From Balneolales bacterium (GTDB lineage: Bacteria; Bacteroidota; Rhodothermia; Balneolales; Natronogracilivirgulaceae), in NCBI GenBank assembly GCA_007116685.1, contig SKIC01000091.1:1-5832 (forward strand): a stretch of DNA of 5,832 nucleotides, read 5' to 3'. Below, piece after piece: positions 1-5,807 of this stretch; positions within the stretch are counted from its first letter, which is position 1; each line of letters begins with the position of its first letter. A program made the position numbers and the translations under genes. The notes under the pieces were generated by a model. That model saw only the letters and a program-made list of their open reading frames with translations, did no database searches and was not told the DNA's origin.

Positions 1-90
1 ACAACCATTTGCTTCAGCAAATGACTCAATTGATAAGAATGCAACTATACCTAGAATAAGAGTTGCTGCTAACTTTGCAGTTAATTTCAT
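1..90 (-). CDS. Secreted protein of unknown function, N-terminal fragment
   Basis: Thirty codons are read leftward from an ATG at 90-88 and run off the left edge of the window. The translation begins MKLTAKLAATLILGIVAF and has the form of a Sec signal peptide: lysines at 2 and 6, a hydrophobic core at about 7-19, and a likely signal peptidase I site after Ser23-Phe24-Ala25 (SFA before EANGC). A Shine-Dalgarno-like AAGGA lies upstream on the minus strand (about 99-103), with eight bases between its GGA and the ATG, which supports this start. The gene is transcribed away from the efflux genes. The mature protein is almost wholly outside the window, so no function can be given. It is too short to confirm by homology here; the signal peptide and ribosome binding site together are the evidence. 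Confidence 0.72.
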   Translation of the reverse strand, partial: MKLTAKLAATLILGIVAFLSIESFAEANGC

Positions 91-185
91 TTTTATTTTC
101 CTTGTTAATTTATGTTTAAATTTTTCACAACCCACCCATTCTCAGGCAGCTTGCGCCAGCAACAATACTCATAAGAAAAAAAAAC

Positions 186-205
186 AATACTTAAGCGTAA
201 GTATT
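186..205. promoter_or_regulatory. Inverted repeat: terminator-like hairpin or operator
   Basis: The 8-bp arms AATACTTA (186-193) and TAAGTATT (198-205) are perfect reverse complements separated by AGCG. A run of A precedes the left arm and Ts follow the right arm, so the structure could act as a weak bidirectional terminator. The right-arm sequence TAAGTATT occurs again at 234-241, a spacing that would also suit a repressor or activator operator in a divergent control region. The sequence alone does not decide between these. Confidence 0.4.
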
Positions 206-400
206 TTTCAAACCCTTTAGCTTATTCCCAACATAAGTATTTGATACATATTAACATAACACTATTCTTCCTGCCTTGAAGAATTTTAAAATCAGTATTT
301 CTACCTAGTAAATTCAGTAAAAATTCGTAGATCATTTTCAACCCAATACCCACAATCTCAATAATTTCATTCTCTAAGGCCGTTTTCATTTTCACCCGTC

Positions 401-431
401 TTTGCTTTTACATTTTCTGCGCCTATATTCG
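401..431 (+). promoter_or_regulatory. Promoter candidate for the RND permease gene
   Basis: TTTG at 401-404 is followed after exactly 19 bases by TATATTCG at 424-431. This fits the Bacteroidota housekeeping consensus TTTG-N19-TAnnTTTG with one mismatch. The same bases also read as a generic sigma-70 type promoter, TTGCTT (402-407), 16 bases, TATATT (424-429). Transcription would start near 437, leaving a leader of about 60 bases before the GTG at 496. Confidence 0.45.
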
Positions 432-495
432 CGGCAGTGTGGTTTTTTTATCCTTTATTTTCCTTGTGTTATCTTAATTTATTTCCTCTTAAATC

Positions 496-3400
496 GTGCT
501 TCTTAATCGCCCTATAACAGCCCTAATGCTCGTTCTGGCTACGTTCATTTTTGGCTGGATTGCCCTGAATGAACTGTCGGTTGACCTTCTGCCTGATGTA
601 GATGCCCCAAGCCTGATGGTCAGGACGGAGTACACCGGCGCTTCTGCCCGCGAGATTGAAACGCGCATCAATGAGCCGCTGGAAGCCATTTTGAATACGG
701 TTCCAAATTTGCGCCGTTCTCACAGTTTTTCCAGACAAGGGATGAGTTTTATATCTCTGGAATTCGACTGGGGCACAAATATGGATCTGGCTTTTCTGAA
801 TGTGCGTGAGAAACTGGATCAAATTCGTTTTGCCCTGCCTCAGCAAGCCGGCAGGCCGCAGGTGGTGTATTCCAATCCATCCGATGAGCCTGTTGCAGTT
901 TTGGGCATCACTCCTGCCGGACAACAATCTCTGGATTTTGAAACGCAACTTGAACTCAAGCGATGGACCGATCAGATTCTTACCCGCCGCCTTGAACAGG
1001 AAGACGGCATCGCTCAAGCCGTAATGGTAGGTGCGGTAGTACCCGAAGTTCAGATTCGATATCATCCCCAACTGGCAGACCGCTATGGAATTCGCATTTC
1101 TGAAATTGAAAACCGCATTCAGGAAGCCAATTTGTTTACAGCAAGCGGAGAATTGCAGGATGGCTGGTATCGTTACGCCATGAAAATTGAAAGCCGCATT
1201 CGCAATCTGGATGATATTCATCGCCTGCCCATCGCACGAATTGGCAAAGGACGAATTCTGCGTCTGGAAGATGTGGCTGAAATTCGCCTTGGAGAGCGCG
1301 ACCCCACCTCATTTGCCATGCTGGATGGCAATACCATTCTCACGGTTCTGGTAAAAAAAGATTTCGGCAGCAATATGGTGGAAGTGTACAACACGCTCCT
1401 GCCCGTTCTTGATGAATTACGGCTTTCCTTTCCCGGAATTGAAATCACGGTGCTCAGCGAAACGGCCACATATGTGGATAACACCATCCGGAATCTGCTG
1501 CAAACCCTGCTTCTTGGCGGTGTCCTCGCCTTTTTTGTGCTTTTTGTTTTTCTGAATGATCCACGCTCTCCTTTCACCATCGGAATTGCCATTCCAACCA
1601 GTATTTTTCTCACTTTTTTCGTGATGTATCTTCTGGATATTCAATTGAATATCATTTCCCTGAGCGGTCTCACCTTGGGAATCGGGCTTTTGGTGGATAA
1701 TGCCATCGTTGTTCTCGAAAATATCAATCGCCACAGAAAAGGCCGCTCCCTGCTTGCCGCCGCCGATAAAGGAACAAGAGAAATTGCACTGGCTGTTACG
1801 GCTTCCACATTTACGACCATTTCTGTTTTTCTCCCGCTGGTTTTCCTGGGTGGATTTGAAGGCGCATTTTTTCGGGATCAGGCGCTCACATTATCTATTA
1901 GTTTGCTGGCTTCGCTGCTTACAGCACTGGCTGTGCTTCCTGTGTTGGTTGTGCAATTCCGTGCCCGGTCAGAGGAAGACAGCTCTCCCACTATTTTTAC
2001 CAGAATGTTGTCCTCCGTGCGCAACGGTTATGAGCAAAGTCTTGACTACACCTTGCAGCGGCCTGTTCCTGTTTTTGTGATGATTTTTGCGCTTTGCGTT
2101 CTGGCGGTTACGGCTTTTGTCAACATTCCCAAAACGATGCTTCCCGACGCCGAAGAAACCACCGTCCGCTATCGTGTGCAACTCCCGGGAAATACAGCCA
2201 TCCCCACAGCACAGCAGGCGGCACTTGCCATTAAAGAGCAAATCGCGCCCCTCACCGATGGTGGAATTCTGATTTTAGGCGGCTACACAGACCAAAGTAA
2301 TCTGATGCGTCTGGCTGAAGAAGGCTTGAACAAATTCACTATAGAAATTCCGGTGCGTTCCGATGCTCATGCCCGTGAAGTCAGAGAGCGGGTTACACAA
2401 TATGTCTCGGAACGGCCACAATGGGCGCTCACTCCCATGAGCAGTTTGCCAGTTTTTGAGCATTTACTGGGTCAGCAGGGAGCGGCAGTAGTCGTTCATA
2501 TCACCGGACGCGATCGTGAACAGGCTGAATTACACTCCGAAAATCTCACTCAAAGATTCCAAGAGCGTGGCTGGGGCGGATTGAGCCTCCAATATCCTGA
2601 AACGGTGGATACCTGGCTGATTCGCTTTAATTCAGACCGGATGCTGCACTACAATATTCCTGAGCGATATGTGATCAACTTTTTGGAATCCACAGCGAGG
2701 GGAAATTTACTTAGTGAATGGATCAGAGATGATGAAACTATCGATATTCGTTTATTTTCACAGGATCGAACGCACTTTTCCCCGGAACAGCTCCGCATTC
2801 CGCATCAAGGCCGTTCCATTCCGCTTACCGAGCTTGCACAATTGGAGCGCGTTCCGGAGCCCGGGCAATTCGAGCGCATCAACCAAACTCCTGTGCTGAG
2901 TTTTGAGAGCGATTTGCAATTGACGGACTGGTATCGCAATAAAAATGAAATCCTCAAGGAAATTCAGGAATTTACCCAGGAAACCGGCCTCACCGTAAAT
3001 GTCTCAGGTTTGGCTATTCAGGTGGATGATCTAATCCGTGATATGGCCCGCCTTCTGCTAATCAGCGTTTTATTGATTTACACCATTCTGGCCGTGCAAT
3101 ACGAGAATCTGAGATATCCACTCATCATCATGTTTTCAGTTCCATTCGCATGGATTGGCTCCCTGTTAATTTTATGGATCAGCGGAACCGGGCTAAACAC
3201 CCTATCCTTTCTCGGAATTCTGATTCTGACCGGAATCGCAGTAAATGACGCCATCCTGAAAGTCGATTTCATGCGGCGATATCTCGAAGAAACCGGAAAT
3301 CTCAAAGAAGCCATACACAGAGCCGGCAGACATCGTTTTCGTCCGGTAATAATGACCACCATCACCACCATCCTTGGCCTCCTCCCTATGGTTATGCCCT

Positions 3401-3537
3401 TCGGAGACGGCTACGAATTCCGTCAGGCGCTGGGACTTTCCCTCATGGGCGGTATGATCACAAGCACCATTTTAACTTTATATGTTATCCCGATGATTTT
3501 TGGCTGGGTACACAGAAAGCGAGGTGTGGAGGGATGA
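496..3537 (+). CDS. RND-family efflux transporter permease (AcrB/HAE1-like)
   Basis: This inner-membrane, proton-driven pump subunit normally works as a trimer with a periplasmic adaptor and an outer-membrane channel. The 1013 residues show the duplicated RND layout: TM1 at about 7-26, a periplasmic domain at about 28-333, TM2-6 at about 335-487, TM7 at about 522-541, a second periplasmic domain at about 544-848, and TM8-12 at about 850-1005. Family hallmarks include LPDVDAP near residue 32 and LGIGLLVDNAIVVLENI at 394-410. Asp401 matches AcrB Asp407, but Asn402 replaces Asp408. In TM10, Asn917-Asp918 stand where AcrB has Lys940-Asn941. The start is GTG; an in-frame TAA at 490-492 prevents extension and no Shine-Dalgarno sequence is present, so the N terminus is a few residues shorter than usual. 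The adaptor gene lies downstream beyond the repeat array. The substrate cannot be deduced: HAE1-type drug or lipophile export is likelier than metal export, because I see no metal-pump signature. Confidence 0.95.
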   Translation: MLLNRPITALMLVLATFIFGWIALNELSVDLLPDVDAPSLMVRTEYTGASAREIETRINEPLEAILNTVPNLRRSHSFSRQGMSFISLEFDWGTNMDLAFLNVREKLDQIRFALPQQAGRPQVVYSNPSDEPVAVLGITPAGQQSLDFETQLELKRWTDQILTRRLEQEDGIAQAVMVGAVVPEVQIRYHPQLADRYGIRISEIENRIQEANLFTASGELQDGWYRYAMKIESRIRNLDDIHRLPIARIGKGRILRLEDVAEIRLGERDPTSFAMLDGNTILTVLVKKDFGSNMVEVYNTLLPVLDELRLSFPGIEITVLSETATYVDNTIRNLLQTLLLGGVLAFFVLFVFLNDPRSPFTIGIAIPTSIFLTFFVMYLLDIQLNIISLSGLTLGIGLLVDNAIVVLENINRHRKGRSLLAAADKGTREIALAVTASTFTTISVFLPLVFLGGFEGAFFRDQALTLSISLLASLLTALAVLPVLVVQFRARSEEDSSPTIFTRMLSSVRNGYEQSLDYTLQRPVPVFVMIFALCVLAVTAFVNIPKTMLPDAEETTVRYRVQLPGNTAIPTAQQAALAIKEQIAPLTDGGILILGGYTDQSNLMRLAEEGLNKFTIEIPVRSDAHAREVRERVTQYVSERPQWALTPMSSLPVFEHLLGQQGAAVVVHITGRDREQAELHSENLTQRFQERGWGGLSLQYPETVDTWLIRFNSDRMLHYNIPERYVINFLESTARGNLLSEWIRDDETIDIRLFSQDRTHFSPEQLRIPHQGRSIPLTELAQLERVPEPGQFERINQTPVLSFESDLQLTDWYRNKNEILKEIQEFTQETGLTVNVSGLAIQVDDLIRDMARLLLISVLLIYTILAVQYENLRYPLIIMFSVPFAWIGSLLILWISGTGLNTLSFLGILILTGIAVNDAILKVDFMRRYLEETGNLKEAIHRAGRHRFRPVIMTTITTILGLLPMVMPFGDGYEFRQALGLSLMGGMITSTILTLYVIPMIFGWVHRKRGVEG

Positions 3538-3552
3538 GGGATTTTGCTTTGT

Positions 3553-3708
3553 CGCCAGAGCATGAATGCTCTGGCTGTGTATCCATGTCTCCATCGGAGA
3601 CCAGATTTATAAATTTTAATCTATTCCTCAAAAATGCATTGTTAAATGCATGGATTAACAACCCAAGCTTTCAAGTTTGGGTTGTTAAGGCAATGAATCT
3701 TGCTTATT
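3553..3708 (+). repeat. Repeat unit 1 (156 bp)
   Basis: The conserved block is 3553-3653. P1 (3554-3575) has 10-bp arms GCCAGAGCAT and ATGCTCTGGC around GA. P2 (3587-3601) has arms GTCTCC and GGAGAC around ATC. P3 (3634-3651) has arms ATGCATT and AATGCAT around GTTA. By eye the block differs from unit 2 at 7 of 101 positions with no indels. The 55-bp segment 3654-3708 holds the P4 hairpin listed separately. Confidence 0.9.
3655..3688. repeat. P4 hairpin of unit 1
   Basis: Arms of 16 bases, TTAACAACCCAAGCTT and AAGTTTGGGTTGTTAA, flank the loop TC. All positions pair, one of them as G-T (G-U in RNA). No T-run follows on the plus strand, so it is not a typical terminator in that direction. Confidence 0.85.
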
Positions 3709-3864
3709 CGCCAGAGCATAAATGCTCTGGCTATGTATCCATGTCTCCATCGGAGACCAGATTTATAAATTTCAATCTATTTCCAAAAAATGCATTGCTA
3801 AATGCATGGTTTTCCAACCCAAACATTCATGTTTGGGTTGGAAAAGCTACTGTTCTTTCATCTT
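3709..3864 (+). repeat. Repeat unit 2 (156 bp)
   Basis: The conserved block is 3709-3809. P1 (3710-3731) has the same arms as unit 1 with AA between them. P2 is 3743-3757 and P3 is 3790-3807 with loop GCTA. The block is closest to unit 1 (7 differences) and differs from unit 3 at about 11 of 101 positions. The 55-bp segment 3810-3864 leads directly into the transposase-bearing unit. Confidence 0.9.
3810..3845. repeat. P4 hairpin of unit 2
   Basis: This is the longest palindrome in the window. Its 17-bp arms TTTTCCAACCCAAACAT and ATGTTTGGGTTGGAAAA match perfectly around the loop TC. Compared with unit 1, both arms have changed together (AAGCTT to AAACAT on the left, with matching changes on the right), so pairing is kept while sequence is not. 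Confidence 0.9.
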
Positions 3865-3892
3865 CGCTCCTGCGGAGACGGGGTTTGGTGGA

Positions 3893-3897
3893 GAGGA
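3893..3897 (+). promoter_or_regulatory. Ribosome binding site deciding the transposase start
   Basis: GAGGA at 3893-3897 lies six bases before the ATG at 3904. The reading frame is open back to an ATG at 3802, but that one sits inside the P3 hairpin of unit 2 and has no such site. The efflux genes have no comparable site. Confidence 0.65.
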
Positions 3898-3903
3898 ATT
3901 AAA

Positions 3904-4344
3904 ATGAATCAAGCATGTGTACATATTCCGGTTCATGTCGTTTTTACGACAAAAAACAGAGAAGCTTTGCTTACGGACGATTTGTTACCTGACTTATTGA
4001 ATTATATAAAAAGAGTAGCATTTAAACTCGGTATTCAAATTCTCGCTATAAATGGATATAAAGATCATATCCACATTTTACTGATGTTACCACAGACAAA
4101 ATCCATATCAGAATGCATGCATCGTATAAAAGGTGCCAGTTCACATTGGATTAATAAAAAATACGGCATCACTTTCAGATGGCAAGGCAGGTATGGTGCT
4201 TTTGCTGTAAGTCAGTCAGGCCTGAATTCCGTTATATCATACATTGAAAATCAAAAAGAAATACATACCAAGAGGAATATTGAGCAAGAATTGAAGGCTA
4301 TGCTTAGAAAACATGGATTTGATACCAAGCCCGGAAATTCCTAA
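3904..4344 (+). CDS. HUH/Y1 single-strand transposase (IS200/IS605 or REP-associated)
   Basis: Enzymes of this family cut single-stranded DNA at hairpins, forming a covalent bond through one tyrosine. The 146 residues contain the HUH motif as His55-Ile56-His57 (in GYKDHIHILLML). The catalytic region is Tyr113-Ile-Glu-Asn-Gln117 followed by KEIH; Tyr plus Gln four residues later matches the TnpA pattern. The start VHIPVHVVFTTKNREALL is also typical. The length fits a complete TnpA domain (PF01797-type) and no frameshift or stop is seen. A hand count over 3961-4320 gives about 34% GC, against roughly half in samples of the permease gene, which suggests transfer. The gene is embedded in a repeat unit whose hairpins are its likely substrates. 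A RAYT and a classical IS200-like TnpA cannot be separated from the sequence alone. Confidence 0.92.
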   Translation: MNQACVHIPVHVVFTTKNREALLTDDLLPDLLNYIKRVAFKLGIQILAINGYKDHIHILLMLPQTKSISECMHRIKGASSHWINKKYGITFRWQGRYGAFAVSQSGLNSVISYIENQKEIHTKRNIEQELKAMLRKHGFDTKPGNS

Positions 4345-4407
4345 ACTATGTTAGCTTTAGTAGCATCATATCATCACTCAAAAAATGCATTGCTAAATGC
4401 ATGGATT

Positions 4408-4437
4408 AACATCCAGAGCATTTATGCTTTGGATGTT
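4408..4437. repeat. P4 hairpin of the transposase-bearing unit
   Basis: Arms of 14 bases, AACATCCAGAGCAT and ATGCTTTGGATGTT, flank TT with one G-T pair. The core CCAGAGCAT equals the core of the P1 hairpins, whereas the other P4 hairpins have CCCAAGCTT or CCCAAACAT there. The preceding ATTAACA matches the same place in unit 1. Confidence 0.85.
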
Positions 4438-4459
4438 TCAACTGGGATTCTCGCTTCTT

Positions 4460-4615
4460 CGCCAGAGCATGAATGCTCCGGCTGTACATCCATGTCTCCT
4501 GCGGAGACGGGGTTTATGAATTTCAATCTATTTCCAAAAAATGCATTGCTAAATGCATGGTTCCACAACCCAAACATTCATGTTTGGGTTGGAAAAACTG
4601 GGTTTCTTACACCTT
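4460..4615 (+). repeat. Repeat unit 3 (156 bp)
   Basis: The conserved block is 4460-4560. P1 (4461-4482) has one mismatched pair (ATGCTCCGGC on the right). P2 (4494-4508) has loop TGC instead of ATC. P3 is 4541-4558 with loop GCTA. The GGGGTTT after P2 is shared with the transposase-bearing unit and not with units 1 and 2, so these two adjacent copies are probably the closer relatives on that side. Confidence 0.9.
4566..4591. repeat. P4 hairpin of unit 3
   Basis: Arms of 12 bases, CAACCCAAACAT and ATGTTTGGGTTG, pair perfectly around TC. The core equals that of unit 2. The outer stem is partly disrupted by a short difference near 4564-4565, while the right side keeps GGAAAA as in unit 2. Confidence 0.85.
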
Positions 4616-4626
4616 CGCCAGAGCAT
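4616..4626 (+). repeat. Truncated start of a further repeat unit
   Basis: CGCCAGAGCAT begins exactly 156 bp after the start of unit 3 and matches the left arm of P1, but the right arm and the rest of the block are absent. It marks the right end of the recognisable array. The 49 bases that follow (4627-4675) lead to the adaptor gene and show no Shine-Dalgarno sequence. Confidence 0.7.
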
Positions 4627-4675
4627 TTGTCTCAGCTCCCAATTATGATTTGTCCAACACAAACCACCTAATACA

Positions 4676-5737
4676 ATGAGAAATCACCTCATAGCATCCA
4701 TCATCATATTTACTTTCTTATTCTCGGCTTGTTCTGTAGATGCCGAGCGTCCGTCGCCGCCGAGTAGGGAATCGGTTGAAATTCGGCCGATGGTTGTTTT
4801 TGATCTGGCGGATAACCAACCCCTCTATTTATATGTGGAAACTCAGGGTCTTGTGGAACCACGTCAGGAAATCAGGCTTACGCCTCGTTTAAGCGGATTT
4901 ATTCGGGAGCATCGCATTCGTGATGGCGAAAAAGTGACTAAAGGTGATGTTCTCCTGCAATTTGCCGATGAAGAATGGCGCCTGGATCTGGCGGATGCAA
5001 CCGAAGATTTTAATCGGGAATACAATCGTTTTTTAATAGAAAAAAGATTGCGTTTTGGTGAAGAATCTCCTGCCGATGATGATCCGGAATTACTATCCAT
5101 CAAAAATCAGATGGGTATTTCTCAAAGTCGAATTAGAATTGACCGCTCTGAACTTATGTTGAGTTATTCACGTCTGGAAGCTCCATTTAGTGGTTATGTA
5201 AGTACCAAAGAAAATTTGTCATCGGGCCAGTATATAAGTGCCAGCAGTGATCTTGGGAAATTGGTGGATCAATCTTCGGTAATAGTACGTTTTGAGTTAC
5301 TGGAATCCGAATTGGAAACTGTTGAACCCGGCTTTACCGTTGAATTAACCACGACCGCCGGCCGTCAGCTAACAGGAAAAGTGGAGCGCGTGTCCCCTGT
5401 CGTAAATCCTGAATCAAAAACCGGACAGGTTGTGGCTGTTTTTGATAATCCTGATGGAATTCTGCGTGCCGGGATGACGGTAAACGGACGCATTTTAACC
5501 GATCGAATTGAAGGTCGGACTCGTGCACCAAGAAGTGCCATGCTCCACCGCGATGGGCGTCCTCTGGTCTTCAAACTTATTGATGGCACTGTTCACTGGA
5601 TTTACATAGAGCCGGAAGCGTACACTTCGGAGTGGGTTGTTTTTACTCATAATAATGTCGCTCCGGGTGATACTTTAGCGGTTGACAGGCATTTTGCAAT
5701 TAGTCATTTGCAGAGGATTGAGGCGAGGTTGCGATGA
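4676..5737 (+). CDS. RND efflux periplasmic adaptor (membrane fusion) lipoprotein
   Basis: This protein would link the inner-membrane RND permease to an outer-membrane channel. The 353 residues begin with a lipoprotein signal peptide: a hydrophobic stretch at about 5-17 and the lipobox-like FSAC, with Cys19 as the lipidated residue. The first lipoyl half is at about 62-98 (SGFIREHRIRDGEKVTKGD, Gly90-Asp91). A short helical hairpin at about 100-160 follows, then the second lipoyl half at about 163-197 (RLEAPFSGYVS, Gly173). The beta-barrel is at about 200-273 (ILRAGMTVNG, Gly266) and a membrane-proximal domain at about 280-345. All domains of the HlyD/AcrA family are present. The ATG at 4676 is preceded by an in-frame TAA at 4669-4671 and has no Shine-Dalgarno sequence. 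It very likely partners the permease at 496-3537. Confidence 0.93.
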   Translation: MRNHLIASIIIFTFLFSACSVDAERPSPPSRESVEIRPMVVFDLADNQPLYLYVETQGLVEPRQEIRLTPRLSGFIREHRIRDGEKVTKGDVLLQFADEEWRLDLADATEDFNREYNRFLIEKRLRFGEESPADDDPELLSIKNQMGISQSRIRIDRSELMLSYSRLEAPFSGYVSTKENLSSGQYISASSDLGKLVDQSSVIVRFELLESELETVEPGFTVELTTTAGRQLTGKVERVSPVVNPESKTGQVVAVFDNPDGILRAGMTVNGRILTDRIEGRTRAPRSAMLHRDGRPLVFKLIDGTVHWIYIEPEAYTSEWVVFTHNNVAPGDTLAVDRHFAISHLQRIEARLR

Positions 5738-5762
5738 GAGTGACGGAAGAGACCCCTCCAAA

Positions 5763-5785
5763 CCTCCCCAAAGGGGAGGCTTTTT
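5763..5785 (+). terminator. Terminator-like hairpin after the adaptor gene
   Basis: The 7-bp GC-rich arms CCTCCCC (5763-5769) and GGGGAGG (5773-5779) flank AAA, and C plus five Ts follow (5781-5785). The hairpin begins 25 bases after the adaptor stop codon, so it is well placed to end the transcript. From general knowledge, very similar CCTCCCC-AAA-GGGGAGG motifs are dispersed in many Bacteroidota genomes, so it may also be a copy of a repeat family. Confidence 0.6.
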
Positions 5786-5807
5786 GGGATAGGAGTTGTT
5801 TGGGATT

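Larger units (their letters stand above)
91..495. other. AT-rich divergent intergenic region
   Basis: These roughly 400 bases lie between the minus-strand secreted protein and the plus-strand permease. I found no convincing protein-coding gene or tRNA. The region contains an inverted repeat at 186-205, another copy of its TAAGTATT half at 234-241, and a promoter candidate at 401-431. The control regions of both flanking genes are presumably here. I could not identify a clear promoter for the minus-strand gene. Confidence 0.7.
3865..4459 (+). mobile_element. Transposase-bearing unit of the array (IS200/IS605 or RAYT type)
   Basis: This 595-bp unit starts and ends in register with its neighbours. 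Its left part (3868-3886) is identical to unit 3 at 4497-4515 and carries a shortened P2 (CTCC 3867-3870, GGAG 3874-3877). Compared with unit 3 it lacks 34 bases covering P1. Similarity then stops, the transposase gene occupies the interior, and similarity resumes near 4377 with P3 (4385-4402) and a P4 hairpin (4408-4437). About 490 bases thus replace the roughly 20-base linker between P2 and P3 in the other units. No tnpB-like accessory gene is present. I infer that this is the autonomous or parental form and that the 156-bp units are its relatives without the gene. Exact cleavage sites are not determined. Confidence 0.75.
3553..4626. repeat. Tandem hairpin-repeat array with embedded Y1 transposase gene
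   Basis: The array has a 156-bp period made of a conserved 101-bp block (hairpins P1, P2, P3) and a 55-bp segment with a variable hairpin (P4). The blocks begin with CGCC or CGCT at 3553, 3709, 3865, 4460 and 4616. The gap between the ATGCATGG that ends a block and the next block start is 55 bp in all four cases. The third unit is 595 bp because it contains the transposase gene. The array starts 16 bases after the permease stop codon and ends 49 bases before the adaptor start codon. It resembles the REP/RAYT and IS200/IS605-derived MITE arrangements known from other bacteria; assigning it to either class is inference. Confidence 0.88.

Noticed and set aside
112..174. Short plus-strand open frame (20 codons) in the divergent region
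   Set aside because: There is no ribosome binding site, the composition is unremarkable, and it lies within the leader region of the minus-strand gene.
523..1221. Minus-strand open frame of 232 codons
   Set aside because: It lies wholly inside the permease coding sequence, has low-complexity composition typical of an antisense shadow, and has no ribosome binding site evidence.
3534..3902. Open frame of 122 codons overlapping the permease stop codon
   Set aside because: It consists almost wholly of the tandem DNA repeats read in frame, it spans several strong palindromes, and the GGAGGG before its ATG is too close to act as a normal ribosome binding site.
3802..3903. Longer N terminus for the transposase starting at 3802
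   Set aside because: The added residues would encode the P3/P4 hairpins of unit 2. The family start MNQACVHIPVHVVF and a good ribosome binding site fit the ATG at 3904.
3553..4626. CRISPR array
   Set aside because: The repeats are 101 bp, diverge by up to about 11%, and contain several hairpins. The 55-bp segments themselves hold palindromes, and no Cas gene is present.
4627..4640. Possible remnant of P2 (GTCTCAGCTCC) after the last partial unit
   Set aside because: The match is short and imperfect, and the spacing does not fit the unit, so it cannot be told from chance.
4348..4671. Open frame of 107 codons after the transposase
   Set aside because: It is the same repeat-derived frame as the one before the transposase, with no ribosome binding site and no recognisable domain.
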